Assembly: GCA_006247105.1 (NCBI GenBank)
Contig: CM016927.1
Span: forward strand, 1 to 64,000
Direction: 5' to 3'
DNA length: 64,000 nucleotides
Source: Giardia muris
Lineage: Eukaryota; Fornicata; Diplomonadida; Hexamitidae
The notes under the pieces are model-generated. The model was not told where the DNA came from, searched no databases, and worked only from the letters and a program-made list of their open reading frames with translations. This document shows, one piece after another, positions 10,530 through 18,127 of the stretch; the stretch's first letter is position 1; every line of letters begins with the position of its first letter. Made by a program: the position numbers and the translations under genes.

Positions 10530-12314
10530 TCACTTCCCCCTGCATCCGAACCACCAACCGAGGAAGCCCCCGAGACCTCCCAGGACCAGAAGGACGGCAA
10601 TGACGATCCCCGCAATGGCACCCCCCGAGAGCCTGGAAGAACTGGAGGAGGGGGGAGAGGGGCAGGCATTGTTGGTGGGAGTGGAGCCGTCCCAGCAGAG
10701 GGCGCACTTCCCATTTGGACAGGAGGTGCACCCACTGGGGCAGGCCGTGCAGTCGGAGGGGCCGGTCACAGTAGAGTTGCTGTAGTACCCAAGGGCGCAG
10801 GAGCTGCAGGCGGTCGATGAAGTGCAGGCCCCGCACTCCTTCGGACAGGCCGTGAAGGCGCCTGAGGATGCATCGAGGATGAAGGGGGCGTTGGGGGCGG
10901 CAGCAGTGCACTTCCCGTTGGAGGCCGCTGAGCAGAGGAGGCTCCCGACCGAAGTCCCAGTGGTCGAAGATACAGGATAGCAGCCGCCCTCGAAGAGGAA
11001 GTAGTTGGGAGAATTGGTCACAGTCGGATTCTTGCAGCTCCCGCACCTCGTGGCACTGGACGAGACGGGGTCGGTCCCGGCCTCGTTGAGGCAGATGTCG
11101 TTGGCGCCTGCCGCCCTCGTCGTCTTCTTGTTGACGGTGGCCAGGGGCGTGCAGGTCCCGTCAAATGGAACGAAGCCGGAAGGGCACTCCTTGCAGACGG
11201 TCGTGCTCCCAACAAGAAGCTGGTTCTTCAGAGGGCAGATCTTGAGGTCCGCCGCCTTCTGGGGAGAGAAGCATCCGCCCTGATAGGCCAGGAAGCCGTT
11301 GAGGCAGGAGGTGCAGGAGCCGGAGGACCCCGTGCAGACCTTCGTGTTCGCATCGACGCACTCTCCGTTGATCGGGTTCTTCCCAGTTGGACACCCAACA
11401 CAGACGAGCCCCGAGCCGAGGCCGAAGTCGAGGCAGCTCTCACAGTTGTCGGGGCACTTGCTGCAGGTCGTGATGGAGAGGGAAGAGTTGTAGGTCGGGC
11501 CGAAGCCGCTCTTGCACGCCTCGCACTGGCTCTTGTCAGTATTGCAGGCTCCACAGTTCTGGAGGTCGCAGGCCGTGCAGGAGACGGAAGAAGAGCCGGC
11601 GGCTGTGGTAGAGTGGTAGCCGTCGAGGCACTCTGTGCATGTGGCGACATTGGTGTCGCAGGTCTTGCAGCCAGTGACGGTGCAGGCAGTGCAGGTCTTG
11701 GCGCCGCTGTCGTGCTTGTAGCCGGGCATGCAGGCGGAGCATGTGGTGGCAGTGGCATCCGTGCACGTCTTACAACCCGCGCTGCACTTCGTGCACTGGT
11801 TCCCGTTGCTGGTGTCGAGGAAGTACTCGTCCGCACAACCTGAGCAGGTGTCAACATCACTCGCCTGGACACAGTTAGAACACTTGGTGGTGTCGGTGCA
11901 GGAGACGCAGGTCCCGTCAGCTTTCGGAAGGAAGTTCTCGTTGCACGTCAAGCACTTCGTGTTGTCGTCGTTGCACGTCTGACAGTTCTGGATGGTGCAT
12001 GCAGAGGGAGGAGTTGGAGCCGGAGTCGAGGCCACACAGTTCGACTTGTCATCTGAGAGGGTGAAGCCGGGGTTGCAGGAAGCACACTTGTTGTCAGAAC
12101 TCGCCGTGGCACAGTTGGTGCAGGAGGTGCAGGAGTAGCAGTTGGAGCCGTCCGAGTCCTTGAGGTAGTCCGCATCGCACGTCTCGCACTTCGTGTCATC
12201 ACCATCGACGCATGCCTGACAGTTCTGTACAGTGCACGTCGTCCTCGCCCTTATGCACTCCCCCGTCCCGGCTCCTTCCGTACACGAGAGGTCTCTCGCG
12301 TTCTTCCCTCCCCT
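10530..12314 (-). CDS. VSP cassette A (no start codon, likely silent)
   Basis: Open frame of 594 residues from a TGA at 12315-12317 to the stop at 10530. It begins GGKNARDLSCTEGAG, runs through many CxxC pairs (e.g. CQAC, CETC, CYSC, CTNC) and two GGCY motifs (FEGGCY, YQGGCF-type), and ends in a Ser-rich linker, a transmembrane helix and the tail GCRGK. VSPs coat the trophozoite surface and vary antigenically. There is no ATG with signal peptide at the 5' end. Compared with cassettes C and D, one T is missing in the junction (GAGGGAAG instead of GAGGTGAAG), which puts this unit out of phase with its upstream neighbours. Its C-terminal 90 residues resemble those of C, D and E, with point differences such as SPPSSSSSR. 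Confidence 0.7.
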   Translation of the reverse strand, partial: RGGKNARDLSCTEGAGTGECIRARTTCTVQNCQACVDGDDTKCETCDADYLKDSDGSNCYSCTSCTNCATASSDNKCASCNPGFTLSDDKSNCVASTPAPTPPSACTIQNCQTCNDDNTKCLTCNENFLPKADGTCVSCTDTTKCSNCVQASDVDTCSGCADEYFLDTSNGNQCTKCSAGCKTCTDATATTCSACMPGYKHDSGAKTCTACTVTGCKTCDTNVATCTECLDGYHSTTAAGSSSVSCTACDLQNCGACNTDKSQCEACKSGFGPTYNSSLSITTCSKCPDNCESCLDFGLGSGLVCVGCPTGKNPINGECVDANTKVCTGSSGSCTSCLNGFLAYQGGCFSPQKAADLKICPLKNQLLVGSTTVCKECPSGFVPFDGTCTPLATVNKKTTRAAGANDICLNEAGTDPVSSSATRCGSCKNPTVTNSPNYFLFEGGCYPVSSTTGTSVGSLLCSAASNGKCTAAAPNAPFILDASSGAFTACPKECGACTSSTACSSCALGYYSNSTVTGPSDCTACPSGCTSCPNGKCALCWDGSTPTNNACPSPPSSSSSRLSGGAIAGIVIAVLLVLGGLGGFLGWWFGCRGK

Positions 12315-12325
12315 TCACCATTCAC

Positions 12326-14326
12326 TCACTTCCCCCTGCATCCGAACCACCAACCGAGGAAGCCCCCGAGACCTCCCAGGACCAGCAGGACGGCGATGAC
12401 GATCCCCGCAATGGCACCCCCCGAGAGCCCCGAGGAGGACGAAGAAGACCCCGAGACGCTGTCGGGAGCACAGACCGAGGGAGTGCCGGTCGGGGCCTGT
12501 CCGTTCGCACAGAGGGTGCAGGCGGTGGCTCCTGTGCACCCCACGCAGTTATCGATGACCGTCGAGCAAGCCTTGCAGGAGTTGGAGTCGGAGTAGTGTC
12601 CGAAGACACAGCCTCCGGTGCACGTCTTCCCGTCTGTTCCGCAGTCATTGCATCCATTCGAGCAGGGGACGAGGCCCTTCGAGCCGTCCTTGTAGAAGCC
12701 GGAGTTCGAGGCGGGCGTCGTGCAGCCTCCATTGTTGTCGGCCGTGGTGCAGACCTTCTGACCGAGTGTGTCATCGGTCGAGTAGCACCCCCCGTTGAGG
12801 AGGAAGTACTTCCCGTTGCTGTCATTGCACCCCGAGCAGGCCGTCCTCCCCCCGTTGGGGACGCAGTTCGACTCTCCCAACCGGGACGACGGGAGGGCCG
12901 TGCAGGTCCCGTTGATGGGGACGCTTCCAGTCGGACACTCGGAACAGACGAGGCTCTCCCCGATAAGGAAGGTCTTCCCGTCCGCACAGAGCCCGAAGGC
13001 GTCCGAGTTCCGAGGGCTGTAGCAACCACCGCTGGCCGGCATGAAGCCCCCCTTGCAGCCCGAGCAGACCCCACTCGAGGCTGTGCAGACCCCGGCGTAT
13101 CCTGTCGCCTTCTCGCACCTCCCGTTGATCGGAACGTCGTTCGTTCCGCACTTCGTCGCCACGGCCCGGCCCCCGAGAAGCGCGCAGGTCACAACTCCTT
13201 GCAGGCCCCCGTCCTCGAGGCAGGACAGGAGGCTCGTCCCGTTCAGATAGAGGCCATCTCCGGGCTTGGTGCAGAGGCCCCCGGAGGCGGACGAGCACTG
13301 GTCGGAGTATGTGGCGGTCGTGTAGCAGCCCCCCTTGAAGAGAAAGTGGGTGTCGGCACACTTCGTGCAGGCGCCCCCGCTCTTCTCGGTGCATGCAGTA
13401 GCGCTCTCTGTGCACGCCTCGTCGACGGGATACTTCCCCGTCTTGCACTGGGAGCAGACGACCTTCGTCCCGAAGGCGGCGTACTTCTCGCAGTCCTGAA
13501 CCCCGTCGTGCTGGAGACATCCGATGATCTCCGTCCCCCTCTTGACCGTCAGGGCGTCGTTCCCGCAGGCCGTGCACTGAACCCCTCCGTCCTTGGCCGT
13601 GCATGTCTGACAATTCTCGACACCTCCTGGGGCCGTCGAGCAACTGAGGCAGGCCGATGAGGCGATGACGAAGCCATCGAGACAGACTGAACAGGAGGAG
13701 GCCGTGCACGTCTTGCAGCCCGAGGAGCAGGCCTTGCATGATTTGTCGGTCGAGTCGAGGAAGTAGCCAGACTTGCACTCTGAGCAGGCGGAGGAGGAGC
13801 ACGTCTTGCAATTGGTGTCGGTGCAAGCTGTGCATGTATTGCTATCGAAGTAGTAGCCCTCGTCACAAGAGTCGCAGTGAGTGGCCGAGGTCGAGCACGT
13901 CTTGCAGGTCGAGTCGCAGAGAGAGCAAGCATCAGTCGTCGCAGTCGCAGCAGCATTCGGGAAGAGCCCGTCTCCGCACGTCGTGCACTTGAAGGTGTCA
14001 GTGGCATCCGTTGCCGTGCAGACGGGGCTGCCGGCCTTAGCCTCGTAGCAGCCCCCCTGGAAGAGGACGTAGCCATTTCCGCAGTTCCCGCACTTCGTTG
14101 CACTGTCCTCAAGCTCAGTGCTGGCATCCTTCTTGCATGCTGCTTTAGTAGTGTCGTCCACTGCTGCGCAGTTTCCATTGATGGGGACGTTCCCCGCATC
14201 GCACTCCGTGCAGACCTGCGTGCTCCCGAACTTCAGGCACTTGTTCGTTCCGCAGTTCGCTATGGCAGGACTGCAGGCAGCCAGAGCGGGAGCGGCTCGA
14301 GCCTTCACCTCCCCTTCACCATTCAC
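12326..14326 (-). CDS. VSP cassette B (no start codon, likely silent)
   Basis: Open frame of 666 residues directly following the stop of cassette C; its first codon is GTG. It starts NGEGEVKARAAPALAAC and continues with the VSP N-terminal pattern CTECDAGNVPINGNC, then about a dozen CxxC-rich modules, several GGCY motifs (FQGGCY, FKGGCY, LNGGCY), and ends in a Ser linker, transmembrane helix and CRGK. The segment before the transmembrane helix (CANGQAPTGTPSVC) differs from that of A, C, D and E, so the interior is divergent while the tail is conserved. Mature VSPs begin at about this residue after signal cleavage; the signal-peptide codons are absent. Expression as it stands is unlikely. Confidence 0.7.
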   Translation of the reverse strand: MNGEGEVKARAAPALAACSPAIANCGTNKCLKFGSTQVCTECDAGNVPINGNCAAVDDTTKAACKKDASTELEDSATKCGNCGNGYVLFQGGCYEAKAGSPVCTATDATDTFKCTTCGDGLFPNAAATATTDACSLCDSTCKTCSTSATHCDSCDEGYYFDSNTCTACTDTNCKTCSSSACSECKSGYFLDSTDKSCKACSSGCKTCTASSCSVCLDGFVIASSACLSCSTAPGGVENCQTCTAKDGGVQCTACGNDALTVKRGTEIIGCLQHDGVQDCEKYAAFGTKVVCSQCKTGKYPVDEACTESATACTEKSGGACTKCADTHFLFKGGCYTTATYSDQCSSASGGLCTKPGDGLYLNGTSLLSCLEDGGLQGVVTCALLGGRAVATKCGTNDVPINGRCEKATGYAGVCTASSGVCSGCKGGFMPASGGCYSPRNSDAFGLCADGKTFLIGESLVCSECPTGSVPINGTCTALPSSRLGESNCVPNGGRTACSGCNDSNGKYFLLNGGCYSTDDTLGQKVCTTADNNGGCTTPASNSGFYKDGSKGLVPCSNGCNDCGTDGKTCTGGCVFGHYSDSNSCKACSTVIDNCVGCTGATACTLCANGQAPTGTPSVCAPDSVSGSSSSSSGLSGGAIAGIVIAVLLVLGGLGGFLGWWFGCRGK

Positions 14327-16225
14327 TCACTTCCCCCTGCATCCGAACCACCAACCGAGGAAGCCCCCGAGACCTCCCAGGACCAGCAGGACGGCGATGA
14401 CGATCCCCGCAATGGCACCCCCCGAGAGCCCCGAGGAGCTGGAGGAGGGGGGAGGGGGGCAGGCATCCTTGGTGGGAGTGGAGCCGTCCCAGCAGAGGGT
14501 GCACTTCCCACTTGGACAGGAGGTGCACCCACTGGGACAGGCCATGCAGTCGGAGGGGCCGGTCACAGTAGTAGAGTTGTAGTACCCAAGGGCGCAGGAG
14601 CTGCAGACGGTCGAGGAGGTGCACTTCCCACATCCAGCAGGACAGGGGCTGAAGGTCTTCGTGTTTGAGTCGTATATGATGGGGGAGCCACTGGCAGGGG
14701 TATCGCACTTCCCATCAGTGGCCGCTGAACAGAGCTTACTCCCGACCGAAGTCCCAGGATTGGTGGCCGCAGGATAGCAGCCCCCCTCGAAGAGGAAGTA
14801 GGTCGTCGAGCAGTTCTCGCACATCGTGGCGGTCCCGTCGACAGGAGTCGTCCCGTCGGCCTTCTTGCAGACGTCGTTGGTGGTCGCCCTCGAGATGGTC
14901 GAACTGACCTCGAGGCACGTCCCGTCGATCGGAACGCTTCCCTTCTTGCACTCCTTGCACACCAGGGCCTCCCCGACGAGAAGCTGGTTGCTCCTGGCAC
15001 AGAGGCCCGTCTTGTCCGCATCGAAGGAGGAGAGGCAGGAGGAGTTGGAGAGCATGCATCCGTTGAGGCAGGACGTGCAGGAGAAGGACGTGGAGTAGGT
15101 GCAGGTGTTGCAGTTCGCCTTCCCGTTCGTCGCGTCCCCGCAGAGATAGAGCTTCCCGTCCTTGAGGAAGGCGATGGAGGTCGGGGTCGAACACGCTCCA
15201 GAGGAGGGGGTTGCACTGCACAGCTTGTTCCCGGGCTCCTTTGACTGGGCATAGCACCCCCCGTTGAAGAGGAAGTGGGTGCTCGAGGACCCACAGGAGT
15301 TGCAGACCCCGACCTGAGTTCCATTTTGGCTCGTCGTGCATGAGCTGGTCGGATCGGCCCCCCCTTCCACCTTTATACACCTCCCGTCGACGGGGGCGAG
15401 CCCCTTCCCGCACTTACCGCAGAGGACCTCGGACCAGCCCGGGACGGAGAAGGACTCGAGGCAGATCCCGAGGCTCTTGAGGCTCTCGGGGCTGAAGCAG
15501 CCGTCGTGGAAGAAGAGGCTCCCCTCCTTGCAGGCCGTGCACTTCCCGGCGCTGGAGGCAGGGGTGCAGGAGGAGGCACTGTCCTTGAGGACGCACTTCC
15601 CGTTGACGGGGACGTGAGTGTCAGCATTGCACTCGAGACACACGAAGCTGGTCCCGATCTTCATGCAGCTCTTGCAGTTCTCGTTCGATGAGCAGTTGAC
15701 GCAGGAGGTGATCGTTGGTGCATCGAGGCTCTCCACGACAGGCCCGAATCCGGAGGCGCACTCCGTGCAGGTCGGCTTGTCGGCGGCGGGGGAGGTGCAG
15801 GTCTTGCAGTTGGGAACCCCGTTCGTCTTATCATCACAGGTGTAGAGGCCTGAGGGGTTGGAGTCGCTCCCCTTCACGAAGATGCCCGTCGCAGTATCAG
15901 CCCTCTTTGAGCACTTCCCGTTCGATGCCGTCTGGCAGAGAGCAGCGCCCTCGCCTCCTGCCTGGTTGTAGCACCCCCCGTAGAAGAGGAAGTAGGTCCC
16001 TGTGCATGCCGTGCAGACACCAGTGGTTGTGTCCTTCGTACAATCATCGGCTGTTGGAGCCTTGCACGTCCCGTCGATCGAGGCCTGGTTCGTGTCACTG
16101 CACTCCTTGCAGACCTTCCCCAGCGTCCCGAGGTCGAGGCAGCTCCCCGTCTTGCAGTCGCCTGATGCCGTCCCTTCCGTACACGTGAGGTCTCTCGCGT
16201 TCTTCACCTCCCCTTCACCATTCAC
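14327..16225 (-). CDS. VSP cassette C (near-identical to D, likely silent)
   Basis: Open frame of 632 residues in the same reading frame as B and D, separated from each only by a TGA. It begins NGEGEVKNARDLTCTEG and has the typical pattern VCKECSDTNQASIDGTC, FYGGCY, FNGGCY and FEGGCY motifs, repeated CxxC pairs, a PPPPSSSSS linker, a transmembrane helix and GCRGK. It differs from D at only a handful of positions: SGDCKTG against SGNCKTG, AALCQTASNGKCSK against ATLCKTASNGKCSE (with one extra Ser in D), and PSDCMAC…TPTKDAC against PSNCTAC…TPTNDAC. This implies a very recent duplication or conversion. No initiator or signal peptide is present. Confidence 0.75.
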   Translation of the reverse strand: MNGEGEVKNARDLTCTEGTASGDCKTGSCLDLGTLGKVCKECSDTNQASIDGTCKAPTADDCTKDTTTGVCTACTGTYFLFYGGCYNQAGGEGAALCQTASNGKCSKRADTATGIFVKGSDSNPSGLYTCDDKTNGVPNCKTCTSPAADKPTCTECASGFGPVVESLDAPTITSCVNCSSNENCKSCMKIGTSFVCLECNADTHVPVNGKCVLKDSASSCTPASSAGKCTACKEGSLFFHDGCFSPESLKSLGICLESFSVPGWSEVLCGKCGKGLAPVDGRCIKVEGGADPTSSCTTSQNGTQVGVCNSCGSSSTHFLFNGGCYAQSKEPGNKLCSATPSSGACSTPTSIAFLKDGKLYLCGDATNGKANCNTCTYSTSFSCTSCLNGCMLSNSSCLSSFDADKTGLCARSNQLLVGEALVCKECKKGSVPIDGTCLEVSSTISRATTNDVCKKADGTTPVDGTATMCENCSTTYFLFEGGCYPAATNPGTSVGSKLCSAATDGKCDTPASGSPIIYDSNTKTFSPCPAGCGKCTSSTVCSSCALGYYNSTTVTGPSDCMACPSGCTSCPSGKCTLCWDGSTPTKDACPPPPSSSSSGLSGGAIAGIVIAVLLVLGGLGGFLGWWFGCRGK

Positions 16226-18127
16226 TCACTTCCCCCTGCATCCGAACCACCAACCGAGGAAGCCCCCGAGACCTCCCAGGACCAGCAGGACGGCGATGAC
16301 GATCCCCGCAATGGCACCCCCCGAGAGCCCCGAGGAGCTGGAGGAGGGGGGAGGGGGGCAGGCATCGTTGGTGGGAGTGGAGCCGTCCCAGCAGAGGGTG
16401 CACTTCCCACTTGGACAGGAGGTGCACCCACTGGGGCAGGCCGTGCAGTTGGAGGGGCCGGTCACAGTAGTAGAGTTGTAGTACCCAAGGGCGCAGGAGC
16501 TGCAGACGGTCGAGGAGGTGCACTTCCCACATCCAGCAGGACAGGGGCTGAAGGTCTTCGTGTTTGAGTCGTATATGATGGGGGAGCCACTGGCAGGGGT
16601 ATCGCACTTCCCATCAGTGGCCGCTGAACAGAGCTTACTCCCGACCGAAGTCCCAGGATTGGTGGCCGCAGGATAGCAGCCCCCCTCGAAGAGGAAGTAG
16701 GTCGTCGAGCAGTTCTCGCACATCGTGGCGGTCCCGTCGACAGGAGTCGTCCCGTCGGCCTTCTTGCAGACGTCGTTGGTGGTCGCCCTCGAGATGGTCG
16801 AACTGACCTCGAGGCACGTCCCGTCGATCGGAACGCTTCCCTTCTTGCACTCCTTGCACACCAGGGCCTCCCCGACGAGAAGCTGGTTGCTCCTGGCACA
16901 GAGGCCCGTCTTGTCCGCATCGAAGGAGGAGAGGCAGGAGGAGTTGGAGAGCATGCATCCGTTGAGGCAGGACGTGCAGGAGAAGGACGTGGAGTAGGTG
17001 CAGGTGTTGCAGTTCGCCTTCCCGTTCGTCGCGTCCCCGCAGAGATAGAGCTTCCCGTCCTTGAGGAAGGCGATGGAGGTCGGGGTCGAACACGCTCCAG
17101 AGGAGGGGGTTGCACTGCACAGCTTGTTCCCGGGCTCCTTTGACTGGGCATAGCACCCCCCGTTGAAGAGGAAGTGGGTGCTCGAGGACCCACAGGAGTT
17201 GCAGACCCCGACCTGAGTTCCATTTTGGCTCGTCGTGCATGAGCTGGTCGGATCGGCCCCCCCTTCCACCTTTATACACCTCCCGTCGACGGGGGCGAGC
17301 CCCTTCCCGCACTTACCGCAGAGGACCTCGGACCAGCCCGGGACGGAGAAGGACTCGAGGCAGATCCCGAGGCTCTTGAGGCTCTCGGGGCTGAAGCAGC
17401 CGTCGTGGAAGAAGAGGCTCCCCTCCTTGCAGGCCGTGCACTTCCCGGCGCTGGAGGCAGGGGTGCAGGAGGAGGCACTGTCCTTGAGGACGCACTTCCC
17501 GTTGACGGGGACGTGAGTGTCAGCATTGCACTCGAGACACACGAAGCTGGTCCCGATCTTCATGCAGCTCTTGCAGTTCTCGTTCGATGAGCAGTTGACG
17601 CAGGAGGTGATCGTTGGTGCATCGAGGCTCTCCACGACAGGCCCGAATCCGGAGGCGCACTCCGTGCAGGTCGGCTTGTCGGCGGCGGGGGAGGTGCAGG
17701 TCTTGCAGTTGGGAACCCCGTTCGTCTTATCATCACAGGTGTAGAGGCCTGAGGGGTTGGAGTCGCTCCCCTTCACGAAGATGCCCGTCGCAGTATCAGC
17801 CCTCTCTGAGCACTTCCCGTTCGATGCCGTCTTGCAGAGAGTAGCGCCCTCGCCTCCACTGGCCTGGTTGTAGCACCCCCCGTAGAAGAGGAAGTAGGTC
17901 CCTGTGCATGCCGTGCAGACACCAGTGGTTGTGTCCTTCGTACAATCATCGGCTGTTGGAGCCTTGCACGTCCCGTCGATCGAGGCCTGGTTCGTGTCAC
18001 TGCACTCCTTGCAGACCTTCCCCAGTGTCCCGAGGTCGAGGCAGCTCCCCGTCTTGCAGTTGCCTGATGCCGTCCCTTCCGTACACGTGAGGTCTCTCGC
18101 GTTCTTCACCTCCCCTTCACCATTCAC
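16226..18127 (-). CDS. VSP cassette D (near-identical to C, likely silent)
   Basis: Open frame of 633 residues between the TGA of cassette E and its own TGA at 16226-16228. Domain order is as in cassette C: short N-terminal NARDLTC segment, CxxC-rich body, Ser-rich linker, one transmembrane helix and a 5-residue cytoplasmic tail GCRGK. The last roughly 85 residues, from GYYNSTTVTGPSNC onward, match cassette E exactly, whereas the rest matches cassette C almost exactly. D is therefore a mosaic boundary between two sequence classes. The first codon after the upstream stop is GTG, and no ATG with a signal peptide is present. Confidence 0.75.
   Translation of the reverse strand: MNGEGEVKNARDLTCTEGTASGNCKTGSCLDLGTLGKVCKECSDTNQASIDGTCKAPTADDCTKDTTTGVCTACTGTYFLFYGGCYNQASGGEGATLCKTASNGKCSERADTATGIFVKGSDSNPSGLYTCDDKTNGVPNCKTCTSPAADKPTCTECASGFGPVVESLDAPTITSCVNCSSNENCKSCMKIGTSFVCLECNADTHVPVNGKCVLKDSASSCTPASSAGKCTACKEGSLFFHDGCFSPESLKSLGICLESFSVPGWSEVLCGKCGKGLAPVDGRCIKVEGGADPTSSCTTSQNGTQVGVCNSCGSSSTHFLFNGGCYAQSKEPGNKLCSATPSSGACSTPTSIAFLKDGKLYLCGDATNGKANCNTCTYSTSFSCTSCLNGCMLSNSSCLSSFDADKTGLCARSNQLLVGEALVCKECKKGSVPIDGTCLEVSSTISRATTNDVCKKADGTTPVDGTATMCENCSTTYFLFEGGCYPAATNPGTSVGSKLCSAATDGKCDTPASGSPIIYDSNTKTFSPCPAGCGKCTSSTVCSSCALGYYNSTTVTGPSNCTACPSGCTSCPSGKCTLCWDGSTPTNDACPPPPSSSSSGLSGGAIAGIVIAVLLVLGGLGGFLGWWFGCRGK

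Noticed and set aside
12212..13660. 482-codon plus-strand frame antisense to VSP cassettes
   Set aside because: Arg/Ala/Gly/Val-rich antisense of CxxC codons; the true frame has VSP motifs and CRGK.
12822..13835. Long Leu/His/Arg-rich minus-strand frame inside VSP cassette B
   Set aside because: A shifted-frame shadow of the cysteine-rich coding sequence; similar shadows recur in C and D only because those units are duplicates.
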